From positions 1 to 32,911 of the forward strand of contig JACJYV010000013.1 in NCBI GenBank assembly GCA_020635905.1: a stretch of DNA of 32,911 nucleotides, in the 5' to 3' direction. Of this stretch, positions 15,699-23,763 are shown in pieces. The stretch is from Bacteroidia bacterium (lineage in GTDB: Bacteria; Bacteroidota; Bacteroidia; J057; JADKCL01). Position 1 is the stretch's first letter. Each line of letters opens with the position of its first letter. The translations under genes and the position numbers were made by a program. The notes beneath the pieces are model-generated. The model was not told where the DNA came from, searched no databases, and saw only the letters and a program-made list of their open reading frames with translations.

Positions 15699-16793
15699 AT
15701 GAAAGTCAAAGACATCTCTGCCATACTCGAAGCCTGGGCTCCCCGGCCGCTGGCCGAGAGCTATGACAATGTGGGTCTGCTGGTAGGCGACCCCAACATG
15801 GAGGTTACGGGCGCACTAGTGAATCTGGATATGACCGAGGACGTGGTGGACGAGGCCATTGTCAAAGGGATGAATATGGTGATTGCCCATCATCCAATCT
15901 GGTTTACGGGCCGCAAGCGCCTCAACGGCGAAGACTACGTTTCGCGGGTGATCATCAAGGCAGTCAAAAACGACATTGCCCTTTACGCCACCCACACCAA
16001 CCTCGACAACGTCTATACGGGGGTCAATGCCATGATGGCACGCAAACTGGGTCTGCAAAATGCGACCATACTCCGTCCCAAAGGGGAAATTCTGCAAAAA
16101 CTGACCGTTTATGTTCCAGTCGAAAATCGCATGCAGGTGCTGGAAGCCATGTGGGGTGCGGGAGCAGGGAGAATTGGAAATTATGATCAGGCCAGTTTCA
16201 GCAGTACAGGCACTGGCAGTTTTCGTCCCCTGGAAGGCGCGAACCCGCATATTGGAGGCGTGGGTGCGTACGAAGAAGTGAATGAAGCCCGTGTGGAAGT
16301 GGTATTTCCCTTCTGGCTGCAGGGAGCGGTGGTGCGGGCCATGAAAAATGCCCATCCCTACGAGGAAGTGGCTTACGAAGTAATGGCTACTCAAAATGAG
16401 GTGGCCAGTCTGGGCTCGGGCATGGTGGGAGATTTGCCTGAACCCCTGTCCAAGGCAGATTTCCTGAAAATGGTGAAAGAGACATTCCGTTGCGGCGGAA
16501 TTCGTTATTCAGATTGCGAACAGGAAACCATTCAAAGGGTGGCCCTTTGTGGTGGTTCGGGCAGTTTTCTCATTCCAGATGCCCGTCGGGCGGGTGCAGA
16601 TGCCCTGGTTACGGGCGACATTACCTACCACAAATTCTTTGATAACGAAGGAAAATTTCTCCTTTTGGACATTGGCCACTACGAATCTGAACAATTTACC
16701 CAGGAATTGATTTATAATTTTATTTCCGAAAAATTTCCTAATTTTGCAATCCGACTTTCGGAAGTAGATACTAATCCAGTCAAATACTATTGA
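15699..16793 (+). CDS. Nif3-family dinuclear metal-centre protein
   Basis: Protein of 364 residues from the Nif3/YqfO (DUF34) family, which forms toroidal hexamers with a two-metal site. The long form is present: two Nif3 halves split by a PII/CutA-like insert (about 128-235, starting LTVYVPVENRMQVLEAMW). Metal ligands are visible as H64 and H65 in VIAHHPIWF, H99 and D103 in YATHTNLDNV, and H327 with E331 in DIGHYESEQ. Some members are labelled GTP cyclohydrolase I type 2, but the reaction is not generally established, so I assign only the family. The zinc-ribbon gene starts 4 bases after its stop; this pairing is common in bacteria and suggests a shared role. Confidence 0.93.
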   Translation: MKVKDISAILEAWAPRPLAESYDNVGLLVGDPNMEVTGALVNLDMTEDVVDEAIVKGMNMVIAHHPIWFTGRKRLNGEDYVSRVIIKAVKNDIALYATHTNLDNVYTGVNAMMARKLGLQNATILRPKGEILQKLTVYVPVENRMQVLEAMWGAGAGRIGNYDQASFSSTGTGSFRPLEGANPHIGGVGAYEEVNEARVEVVFPFWLQGAVVRAMKNAHPYEEVAYEVMATQNEVASLGSGMVGDLPEPLSKADFLKMVKETFRCGGIRYSDCEQETIQRVALCGGSGSFLIPDARRAGADALVTGDITYHKFFDNEGKFLLLDIGHYESEQFTQELIYNFISEKFPNFAIRLSEVDTNPVKYY

Positions 16794-16796
16794 TAT

Positions 16797-17546
16797 ATGG
16801 ACAAAACTGAAGAACTTTTAAGGGCGCTGGCAACACTTCAGACCATTGACTCCCGCCGTGACAACATTGTAAAACTGCGCGGAAGTCTTCCTGAAGAGGT
16901 GGACGATCTCAAAGACGATGTCGAGGGATTCGAAACCCGCAAAGCCCGCATTTTGGAAGACATCAAAGCTCTGGAGAACGAAATCTCCAAGCGCAATGAA
17001 AATATCAGCAACTTCACTGAGCAGATCCGGAAATACCAGATTCAGATCAATGAAGTAAAAAACAACCGCGAATTTGAAGCTCTGCAAAAAGAGATCGAAT
17101 ACGCTGACCTTGAAATCCAGACTTCAGAAAAGAAAATCCGTCAGTTTAAGGAGCAAATCGAATCCAAAAACCTGCTTTTGGACGAAACCCAGGCCCGCAT
17201 TGACGAGAAAAACAAGGACCTCGACGCCAAGAAAGAGGAACTGGAAATCATTGTAAAAGAAACGGAAATCGAAGAAGCCAAACTTCAGGAAGAATCTGAA
17301 GCCGCTGGTAAAATCATCGAAGACCGCATTCTGGGCGCTTACAACCGCATCCGCAACAACATGCGCAACGGCCTCGCCGTTGTAGGTACTGACCGCGATG
17401 CCTGCGGTGGTTGCTTCGCCATCATTCCCCCTCAGGTTCACCTGGAATTGCGCCAAAAGAAAAAACTCATCACCTGTGAAAACTGTGGTAGAATCCTGGT
17501 TGATCATTCCTTTTTTGAACCCGTTAATGACAGAGAAACGGCCTGA
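16797..17546 (+). CDS. Coiled-coil C4 zinc-ribbon protein
   Basis: Cytoplasmic protein of 249 residues. Residues 5-175 form a long, highly charged Glu/Lys/Asp/Leu-rich coiled coil (heptad-like runs such as EIQTSEKKIRQFKEQIESK). The C-terminal zinc ribbon has four cysteines, C203 and C206 in CGGC and C227 and C230 in CENC. The conserved NNREFEAL lies at about 89-96. This is the CT398/zf-RING_7 family. Homologues have been proposed to be sigma-54- or nucleic-acid-associated adaptors, but the role is not firm. It is 3 bases downstream of the Nif3-family gene and surely co-transcribed. Its 3' end overlaps the next gene by 20 bases, and its stop codon lies in the small hairpin at 17543-17559. Confidence 0.92.
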   Translation: MDKTEELLRALATLQTIDSRRDNIVKLRGSLPEEVDDLKDDVEGFETRKARILEDIKALENEISKRNENISNFTEQIRKYQIQINEVKNNREFEALQKEIEYADLEIQTSEKKIRQFKEQIESKNLLLDETQARIDEKNKDLDAKKEELEIIVKETEIEEAKLQEESEAAGKIIEDRILGAYNRIRNNMRNGLAVVGTDRDACGGCFAIIPPQVHLELRQKKKLITCENCGRILVDHSFFEPVNDRETA

Positions 17547-19080
17547 TCCTGCGGATCAGAATCCCGCTCAAAACATAGTGAAAGGAGGCCTGGTATTGCA
17601 CCTGCGCCTCCTTTTCTTTATTATTTTTATCCTGCTCCTCCCCTTGCAACTGGTTTTTGCCCAGGTTGGGTCAATCGCCAAAGTAGAGGATGCCATCGAA
17701 AAATTCCATTTCAACCGGGCCGAAAAGGAGATTTCAGCCATTCCCTCCTCGGCTACCCGCCACTACTACCTGATCAGGATTCTTTTTCTCAAAAACCTGC
17801 TCACGGAAGATCCTGCTTTCGAAGAGCCCTTTCTTTCGGCCTGCAAAGCAGGGATTGAAGACATTTCCACCCTGCCCGCCACAGACCCCTTCAAACGCAC
17901 CTACCTTTCAGAAATCTATTTCCAGCGGGGAGTGATTCGCTATCAAAAGAAAAACTACCTGGGCCTGGCCGGGGATCTGCAAAAATCCTGCGAAATGGCC
18001 GAAAAAAATCAATCCAGATTCCCTGTGAATCCAGAGCAGATGAAACTCGCGGGAGGATACAGGGTCGTTTTGAGTACCATTCCCCAAAACTGGCAATGGC
18101 TAACCGGGCTGCTGTGCTTTAGAGGTGATGTGCAAAACGGGCTGGAAAATCTGGAAAAAAGTGCCCGTGAGAGCAGTTTGCTGCCCTTTGAATCAGAGGT
18201 GGTGTTGTATTATTACGAGAAAAACATCCTTTCCAACCCCGAACTGGCCCATCAACGCATGGCCAGAATTGCACAAAAGAAACCTGGTTATTTCATTTAC
18301 CGTTTTCTGGAAGCCTCTTCCCTCTCTGGTTTGGGTCGCAACGAAGAAGCCCTGAAAATCCTGGACGAGGGAGAAAAATTCCGGACGGATGCCCAGGTGT
18401 TTTACACCCCCATCTGGGATCATTACCGGGCCAAAGCCCACCTTTTCAAGCTTGATTTTGACCCGGCCATCCAGTTTTTCACCCGCTTTCTGACCGATTT
18501 CAAAGGAAAAACTTTTCGCGGCGACGCCACTTTCAAACTGGGGCTGGCCCTCGAACTCTCGGGCCGGCGGGAAGCCTCGCAAAAAGTTTTTGCCTCCATC
18601 TCAGGGGTCGAATCCTCTGGATTCGACATGGATGATTATGCGCTGGCCATGTCCGAAAAATTTGCCCGCCAACCCATGGCAGCCAATGAAATTGTCCTTT
18701 TCAAAGCAAGATTCCTTTTTGACGGGGGTTATTATAACGAATCCCAAAAAATGCTGGAGGGCCTGCTCCTGAAAGCTAACCCACTCACATCAGACGAAAA
18801 AACCGAGCTCTACTACCGCCTGGCCCGCAATTTCGGGGAACTGAAAAACATCCCTCTGGCCGAAAAATATTATGCGGCCTGCATTGAACAGACCCCGGGC
18901 GAAGCCCTCTGGATGAAGGCTTACGCAGCTTATTATGCAGGAAAGCTGATGGAAAGCCAGGAAAAGTATCCCGCCGCCCGTGGACTTTACGAGTTTGCCC
19001 TCACTTTTGAGGGTTACTTTTACCAGGGAGGACTCGAACAAAGATGCAAAGCCGCCCTTCAGCAACTCCCCAAACTCTAA
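17527..19080 (+). CDS. Exported TPR-like helical repeat protein
   Basis: Protein of up to 517 residues with no assigned function. A strongly hydrophobic segment (LRLLFFIIFILLLPLQLVFA-Q) is a Sec signal peptide or anchor. The rest is alpha-helical with tetratricopeptide-like pairs: LSEIYFQRGVIRYQKKNYLG, SSLSGLGRNEEALKILDEGE, then FKLGLALELSGRREASQKVF, KARFLFDGGYYNESQKMLEG and YRLARNFGELKNIPLAEKYY. It probably acts as a periplasmic or membrane-attached scaffold. The start is uncertain. The ATG at 17527 overlaps the previous stop by 20 bases but gives a long n-region. GTG at 17578 is in frame. TTG at 17596 gives the neatest signal peptide (MHLRLLFF) and lies 7 bases after AAAGGAGG, but that site is inside a 9-bp hairpin. 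It lies downstream of the nif3-like/zinc-ribbon pair. Confidence 0.78.
   Translation: MTEKRPDPADQNPAQNIVKGGLVLHLRLLFFIIFILLLPLQLVFAQVGSIAKVEDAIEKFHFNRAEKEISAIPSSATRHYYLIRILFLKNLLTEDPAFEEPFLSACKAGIEDISTLPATDPFKRTYLSEIYFQRGVIRYQKKNYLGLAGDLQKSCEMAEKNQSRFPVNPEQMKLAGGYRVVLSTIPQNWQWLTGLLCFRGDVQNGLENLEKSARESSLLPFESEVVLYYYEKNILSNPELAHQRMARIAQKKPGYFIYRFLEASSLSGLGRNEEALKILDEGEKFRTDAQVFYTPIWDHYRAKAHLFKLDFDPAIQFFTRFLTDFKGKTFRGDATFKLGLALELSGRREASQKVFASISGVESSGFDMDDYALAMSEKFARQPMAANEIVLFKARFLFDGGYYNESQKMLEGLLLKANPLTSDEKTELYYRLARNFGELKNIPLAEKYYAACIEQTPGEALWMKAYAAYYAGKLMESQEKYPAARGLYEFALTFEGYFYQGGLEQRCKAALQQLPKL
17543..17559 (+). other. 7-bp hairpin over the zinc-ribbon stop codon
   Basis: CTGATCC (17543-17549), TGC loop, GGATCAG (17553-17559). 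The stem contains the stop TGA at 17544-17546. It could limit read-through or help reinitiation at the overlapping downstream start. Confidence 0.4.
17581..17620 (+). terminator. Terminator- or attenuator-like hairpin at the start of the TPR-like gene
   Basis: AAAGGAGGC (17581-17589) pairs perfectly with GCCTCCTTT (17606-17614), a 9-bp stem with a 16-nt loop, followed by the T-rich run TTCTTTATTATTTTTATC. It therefore resembles an intrinsic terminator 34 bases after the zinc-ribbon stop. The ascending arm is also a perfect Shine-Dalgarno for the in-frame TTG at 17596, which lies in the loop. Confidence 0.5.
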
Positions 19081-19160
19081 CATTTTCAATTATTTTTCCA
19101 CACTTATTTCCCTGTTTTTCAGCGAATTGGGCCATTAAGCCACAGCATCTTTTAAGTGTT

Positions 19161-19168
19161 TAATTTTG
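19161..19168 (+). promoter_or_regulatory. Putative -7 promoter box of the small lipoprotein gene
   Basis: TAATTTTG fits TAnnTTTG and lies 56 bases upstream of the ATG at 19225 in a 144-base AT-rich gap. Weaker support than the other boxes because such words are frequent in AT-rich DNA. Confidence 0.35.
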
Positions 19169-19224
19169 CTTGATAACTTTTTCTTTGCCAATGCGTTCTG
19201 AATCCCTACAATTGCAGTCCCAAA

Positions 19225-19842
19225 ATGATAATGAACAAAACCTGCATATTGATACTCAGCGTCTTGCTCTTTACTTCCTGCTTCTTCAAGCCGGACCGGA
19301 AAGCTGCTGAAATCAAAGTGGACGACCGTTTTGCCATCGAAATTCCTTCTTCTTTCGTTCCCCAAAATGACATGCACGACTTCGCCGGCCTCCAGTATGC
19401 CCACGAAGACAAGCCTCTTTTCATTTTGGGAATAACTGAACCCAAAAACGACCTGCGCAAGCTGAAACTGAGGTTTTCACTTGAAGATTATGCCCATTTC
19501 GCAGTCAGGAATCTGGGTAATGGATTTTACTGGCACCACGTATCCGACACCAACAGCTACCAGATCAACGGCGTGAATTGCTTCCTGACCCACATGGAAG
19601 CACTCAGCTGCCAGGGAAGGTCGCAAAATGAAATTGCCTACGAGGTTGCGGTATTCGACGGAAACGAATTTTATACCCAACTGATCGCCTGGGCGCCTTT
19701 GGCCGACAAAAACGACCTGCACGAGGAAATGACTTCTATTATCCGCTCATTCCGCGACATTTCCCACCCGGATCCCAATGAAACCAACCCAGCCTACATG
19801 GGTAATCCCGCGGGAAGTATCGAGGATGGATCGGGCTCCTGA
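19225..19842 (+). CDS. Small lipoprotein of unknown function
   Basis: Predicted lipoprotein of 205 residues with a short hydrophobic signal and lipobox LFTSC (Cys19 if starting at the first ATG; a second ATG two codons later is equally good). I do not recognise a named family. The mature part has the general look of PsbP/Mog1-like alpha-beta sandwiches: a strand pattern FAIEIPSSFVP, LQYAHEDKPLFILGITEPK, a central INGVNCFLTHMEALSCQG, and FYTQLIAWAPLADKNDLHEEMTSIIRSFRDI, where a last strand is followed by a C-terminal helix. A polar Asn/Pro/Gly/Ser tail ends the protein. It stands alone between the TPR-like gene and purB, with a possible promoter of its own. Confidence 0.72.
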   Translation: MIMNKTCILILSVLLFTSCFFKPDRKAAEIKVDDRFAIEIPSSFVPQNDMHDFAGLQYAHEDKPLFILGITEPKNDLRKLKLRFSLEDYAHFAVRNLGNGFYWHHVSDTNSYQINGVNCFLTHMEALSCQGRSQNEIAYEVAVFDGNEFYTQLIAWAPLADKNDLHEEMTSIIRSFRDISHPDPNETNPAYMGNPAGSIEDGSGS

Positions 19843-19893
19843 GGCTTTACAAAAGCATAACACAACCCGTTTCAATCACACGCATTGATTCGC

Positions 19894-19901
19894 TATTTTT
19901 G
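19894..19901 (+). promoter_or_regulatory. Putative -7 promoter box of purB
   Basis: TATTTTTG matches TAnnTTTG; GTTTC lies about 19 bases upstream where a -33 element would be. It overlaps the first possible GTG start (19901), so transcription should begin downstream of that codon. Confidence 0.5.
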
Positions 19902-19927
19902 TGCCTTTTCCGCAAAAAAGTAACGCA

Positions 19928-21277
19928 GTGGAACTCGAATCTCTTACCGCAATCACCCCCATTGATGGCAGATACCGCTCCAAAGTGGAGGAATTGGCCC
20001 CCTTTTTCTCCGAATTTGGATTGATCCGCTACCGCACCTGGGTGGAGGTCGAATATTTCATTGCCCTGGAAAAAGCAGGAATCGTGGACCTGAAAGGTGC
20101 ACGACCCGACTGGCAGGACAAGATCAGGCAGATTTATCTCAATTTTTCCCTGCAGGATGGCAAACGGGTGAAGGAAATCGAGGCCGTCACCAACCACGAT
20201 GTGAAGGCGGTCGAGTATTTTCTCAAGGAACAATTTCTGAAAATTGATCCCGTGCTGGATTCCAAAAAGGAATTCATCCATTTTGGTCTGACTTCTCAGG
20301 ATATCAATAACACGGCCACGCCCATGCTGTTGCGTGACGCCCTGCAGGAGGTCACATTTGTGGCCCTGGATCAAACAGTGGCCGAATTGAAACGCCTGGC
20401 TTCATCCTGGGAGGGAATTTCCATGCTGGCCAGAACCCATGGCCAACCTGCTTCTCCGACCTCCCTGGGCAAGGAAATCCGGGTGTTTGAGGTGCGGCTG
20501 GAAAATCAGTTGAATTCTCTGAAAAGCCTTTCCTACCCGGCCAAATTCGGGGGCGCCACCGGCAACTTCAATGCCCACGTAGTGGCCTATCCTGACCGCG
20601 ACTGGCACGCATTTGCCAAAGAGTTTGTTGAGGAATCACTGGGACTGAATCGTTCCTTTCCTACTACCCAAATCGAGCACTACGATGGTCTGGCCGCCAT
20701 TTTTGACAATATCAAGCGCATCAATGTACTCCTTACCGACCTTTGTGTGGACAGCTGGATGTACATTTCCATGGATTATTTTAGCCAAAAAACCCTGGCC
20801 AACGAGGTGGGATCTTCAGCCATGCCGCACAAGGTCAATCCCATTGATTTCGAAAATGCAGAGGGAAATTTTGGTCTGGCCAATGCTCTGCTGGAATTTT
20901 TGAGCCGCAGCCTGCCCGTATCCCGTCTGCAGCGCGACCTTACGGATTCCACCATTCTGCGCAACATTGGCACCGCCCTGGCTCATACGCATATCGCGGT
21001 GAAATCCTTGCTGAAAGGCCTGGGTAAACTGGAAGTCAACCGCGAAAAAATCGCCGCAGATCTCGACAAAAACTGGGCAGTGGTGGCCGAAGCCATTCAG
21101 ACCATTTTGCGTCGCGAAGGTTATCCCAATCCTTACGAACAGCTCAAAGCCCTGACCCGCGGCAAAAAATTGGTGGATGCAGAACTTATCCGCGATTACA
21201 TAGAATCTCTGGATGTGCCTGAAGCCATCAAGGCAGAATTAAGGGTCATTACCCCGTCGAATTATATTGGGAAATAG
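19928..21277 (+). CDS. purB: Adenylosuccinate lyase
   Basis: Enzyme of 449 residues acting twice in purine synthesis: SAICAR to AICAR plus fumarate, and adenylosuccinate to AMP plus fumarate. It is the E. coli-type form: N-terminus ELESLTAITPIDGRYRSKVEEL, TSQDINNTA, the catalytic His171 in ARTHGQPASPT, and the flexible signature loop SSAMPHKVNPIDFENAEGN beginning at Ser296, which holds the catalytic serine. I chose the GTG at 19928 because the protein then starts as in the family (M-E-L-x-S-L-T). An upstream in-frame GTG at 19901 lies inside the promoter box and would add nine unrelated residues. It ends 3 bases from the convergent anmK gene. Confidence 0.95.
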   Translation: MELESLTAITPIDGRYRSKVEELAPFFSEFGLIRYRTWVEVEYFIALEKAGIVDLKGARPDWQDKIRQIYLNFSLQDGKRVKEIEAVTNHDVKAVEYFLKEQFLKIDPVLDSKKEFIHFGLTSQDINNTATPMLLRDALQEVTFVALDQTVAELKRLASSWEGISMLARTHGQPASPTSLGKEIRVFEVRLENQLNSLKSLSYPAKFGGATGNFNAHVVAYPDRDWHAFAKEFVEESLGLNRSFPTTQIEHYDGLAAIFDNIKRINVLLTDLCVDSWMYISMDYFSQKTLANEVGSSAMPHKVNPIDFENAEGNFGLANALLEFLSRSLPVSRLQRDLTDSTILRNIGTALAHTHIAVKSLLKGLGKLEVNREKIAADLDKNWAVVAEAIQTILRREGYPNPYEQLKALTRGKKLVDAELIRDYIESLDVPEAIKAELRVITPSNYIGK

Positions 21278-21280
21278 GCT

Positions 21281-22375
21281 TTACAGCAGCCTGAACCCGC
21301 CTTCGGCGGGGAGGTGAATGCTGCCGCAACTGGCAGACTCTCTGGCCCCGGTCACGGTTTGCAGAATATTGGGCCGCCCCAGCAACGTTTGCAACCCCAA
21401 AAAAGCAAAAATAAGGGCTTCCTTGTACTCGATCAGGTCGCGGCCCACTTCCTGACGCAGGGAATTTCCATTCCCTTTGAGGTGATGGGCGATCCGCTCC
21501 ATCAAATACACATTGAGGGCGCCGCCGCCCGTGACCATGACCTCCTCGTCGCGCACCTGAAGGCGTTCCAGACTTTTGGCTACCTGAATGGCAATGTGCT
21601 CCACCAGGGTCGCCAACTGGTCGGGGTGCTCAGCTTCTGAGCGCACCAGCATGGGGTAGATATTTTCCTCCACCCATTCCTTGCCCAGACTTTTGGGAGG
21701 TTTCTGACGATAAAAAGGGAGATCCTCCAGATTCCAGAGCAGGTCGTCCATGACCCGCCCTGAACGGGCAATCAGTCCGTCTTTGTCGTATTTGAGGCCG
21801 GCTTTGGTGCGACGGGCCAGCCAGTTGAGGACCATATTCGCAGGGCAAACGTCAAATCCCAACAATCCCGTACTCAGATTGGCAAATCCCCCCAGATTGA
21901 GAAAAACCTTGTTTTCAGGAAACAGATATTTCTCCCCAAAAGGCACCAAAGGGGCGCCCTGGCCGCCCAGGGCCACGTCTTTATTGCGAAAATTGGTGAC
22001 CAGAGGCACGCTGAGAAAAGAGGCGATGGTTTCCCCGTCCCCGATCTGAGCGGTAAAATTTCGCTGAGGCTGGTGAAAAATGGTTTGCCCATGACATGCC
22101 ACAAATTGCGGCTTCAGGTCGTACTTTTGGATAAAGTCACGGATTTGTTCCCCCAGAAAATGGCCAAAATAGATATTCATTTTGGCGTAGGTCTCGGCTG
22201 ACTGCTCGTCGAGCAGGTAGAGGCGGTCGTGCCATTTGGCATCCAGGGGACATGTATCTGCCTGAAGGATTTCGAAGGTCCAGCCCGTTTCAGTTTCCGT
22301 AAATTCGCAAAAAGCCAGGTCCAGTCCATCCAGTGAAGTGCCCGACATCACCCCGATTCCGCGGTAACTTTTCAT
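21281..22375 (-). CDS. anmK: Anhydro-N-acetylmuramic acid kinase
   Basis: Cytoplasmic kinase of 364 residues that cleaves and phosphorylates 1,6-anhydro-MurNAc to MurNAc-6-phosphate in cell-wall recycling. Family landmarks are GVMSGTSLDGLDLAF (8-22) with the ATP-site Ser/Gly and the Asp-rich turn, FVACHGQTIFHQP, QIGDGETIA, FLNLGGFANLS, and VTGGGALNVYLMERI near the C-terminus. The ATG at 22375 matches the family start; the frame is open 25 codons further upstream over the preceding gene, without similarity. The start overlaps the stop of the DUF4139-like gene in ATGA, so translation is probably coupled. The extreme 3' end carries a 6-bp hairpin (CCCGCC/GGCGGG at 21296-21310), close to the convergent purB stop. 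Confidence 0.95.
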   Translation of the reverse strand: MKSYRGIGVMSGTSLDGLDLAFCEFTETETGWTFEILQADTCPLDAKWHDRLYLLDEQSAETYAKMNIYFGHFLGEQIRDFIQKYDLKPQFVACHGQTIFHQPQRNFTAQIGDGETIASFLSVPLVTNFRNKDVALGGQGAPLVPFGEKYLFPENKVFLNLGGFANLSTGLLGFDVCPANMVLNWLARRTKAGLKYDKDGLIARSGRVMDDLLWNLEDLPFYRQKPPKSLGKEWVEENIYPMLVRSEAEHPDQLATLVEHIAIQVAKSLERLQVRDEEVMVTGGGALNVYLMERIAHHLKGNGNSLRQEVGRDLIEYKEALIFAFLGLQTLLGRPNILQTVTGARESASCGSIHLPAEGGFRLL

Positions 22376-23742
22376 CCTTCCTCGGGCAACCAGGCCTCGA
22401 ATTTGTAAATGAGTTTTTTGCTGGAAGAGGTTTTGAGGGGCACAGACCAATGCATTTTCCAGTCTGTAGGTTCTTTTTCATCCTGAACCACGGTTGCCCC
22501 CCCACCTTCGGTGACGGTGCCAAAAATACCCCGTGTTACCCGCACATTGATGGCGTCGTTGGTGGTGTTGACTACCGTAATCACTCCTTCAAAATAGGCT
22601 TTGATGTAGTTTTTGTCCCCGATTTTGGTGGCTTTGGCGGCCCTTTTGATCTCTTTCTCTGCATACACCACCCGAATGCGGGGTTCGCTGCCCAGGGGAA
22701 TTTCCTTGATCCCGCCGGGAGGCAGCTTGTCCAGCGAAACCTGGGTGATGGCTTTTTGGTCTTCGCCCAGAATATTGACGGTTTTGCAGGAAAGGGAGGC
22801 ATTGATCGGGTTGGTGAAGCGCAGGTAGGCCTGCACATCCACGGGCTCAGAGGGAACCACTGACCCGGGGCCTTCCCAGGGGATTTCGCAGGTCTGCACG
22901 GGAGAATATTCGTGGCGGGTTTCCACCAGTTTCACAAACATTTCCTCTCCCTTTTTCATGCTCAGTTTGCCCACAGAATAGATTTCGTCGTTGAGGGAAC
23001 CTGAGCTGCCTTCGCTGTCCAGAATGGAATTCCCACTCAATTCCATCAGCACATTTTCCAAATTGCCAGCTGTATTCTGAATCATGGCATTGAATTGATA
23101 CAAAGCCGTTTGATCCGCGCTGAGAATGAGCTTACAGGAAGGGCTCCAGTTGAAGCCGGTCACCAGGCCGGTCACTTCGAGGGGGGCGAAGGGCAAATCC
23201 TGGTTGATCATGAATTCCAGCATGGGATAGGTTTTGCCCTTTTTGAGGGACCAGTTTCCCAGGGTATCCACCATCACCTGCCGCACCTGATCGAGGGGCA
23301 GGAAAAAGGTGTTGTTGGAACGGTCCTGCAACAGGAAAAATCCGGATTTTTCATCCAGTTGCTTCACTTTTCCCGACAATTCATCTACTTCAGTCCCAAT
23401 CTGGTAAGTAATCGCGACGAATTTGCCAATGTTGGCTTTGAGAATATCGGCCCAAGAAGTGGGAGCCACCCTTTCCATGATGGTATCGTGGGTAAATTTC
23501 ACGTACTGGATGGAAAAATCCTCTGCATGGCTGGCCTCAATGCTTTCAGGAATAAAATCGAAACCTGGGGTGGTCTTGCAGATTCTGTTTTTGAAGCGCA
23601 ATACACCCTTAAGGCTCAACTGAGCGGCATCTTTGAAGATGGTTACCTTTTGAGGCAGCAGATCGGATTGGGAAAAGGCAAGGCCTGATCCTGTGATTGT
23701 AAGGATCAGGCCTAACCCAATTTTCCTGAGCAAGTTATGCAT
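22372..23742 (-). CDS. Secreted DUF4139-like protein
   Basis: Exported protein of 456 residues with a Sec signal (MHNLLRKIGLGLILTITGSGLAFS-Q). The mature part resembles DUF4139/mucoidy-inhibitor-A-like proteins: VTIFKDAAQLSLKGVLRFKN at the N-terminus, LKANIGKFVAITYQIGTEVDELSGKV with an SH3-like turn, then the central FNWSPSCKLILSADQTALYQFNAMIQNTAGNLENVLMEL block that matches the family WxPxY...A.V.N.TGE.W..V.L pattern. Hydrophobic strands and a charged Lys/Glu helical stretch follow. The role of the family is unknown. It begins 21 bases after the peptide-transporter stop and overlaps anmK by four bases, so the three genes form an operon. A 12-bp perfect inverted repeat lies in the signal-peptide codons. 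Confidence 0.7.
   Translation of the reverse strand: MHNLLRKIGLGLILTITGSGLAFSQSDLLPQKVTIFKDAAQLSLKGVLRFKNRICKTTPGFDFIPESIEASHAEDFSIQYVKFTHDTIMERVAPTSWADILKANIGKFVAITYQIGTEVDELSGKVKQLDEKSGFFLLQDRSNNTFFLPLDQVRQVMVDTLGNWSLKKGKTYPMLEFMINQDLPFAPLEVTGLVTGFNWSPSCKLILSADQTALYQFNAMIQNTAGNLENVLMELSGNSILDSEGSSGSLNDEIYSVGKLSMKKGEEMFVKLVETRHEYSPVQTCEIPWEGPGSVVPSEPVDVQAYLRFTNPINASLSCKTVNILGEDQKAITQVSLDKLPPGGIKEIPLGSEPRIRVVYAEKEIKRAAKATKIGDKNYIKAYFEGVITVVNTTNDAINVRVTRGIFGTVTEGGGATVVQDEKEPTDWKMHWSVPLKTSSSKKLIYKFEAWLPEEG
23681..23713 (-). other. 12-bp perfect hairpin in the signal-peptide codons
   Basis: AGGCCTGATCCT (23681-23692) and AGGATCAGGCCT (23702-23713) are exact inverted repeats around a 9-nt loop. 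The structure covers codons 10-21 of the DUF4139-like gene, about 30 bases after its start codon. By chance a 12-bp stem with a short loop is expected well under once in a window of this size. Confidence 0.7.
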
Positions 23743-23763
23743 TCAGATTATTAAACGATTTAA

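Noticed and set aside
17540..17551. 12-mer GGCCTGATCCTG shared with 23682-23693, both within hairpins
   Set aside because: Many shared 12-mers are expected by chance in a window of this size, and the surrounding sequences are unrelated; not evidence of a repeat family.
21276..21310. Possible bidirectional terminator between purB and anmK (AGGCT/AGCCT and CCCGCC/GGCGGG)
   Set aside because: The stems are short, lack T-runs and lie in anmK codons; noted in the anmK entry only.
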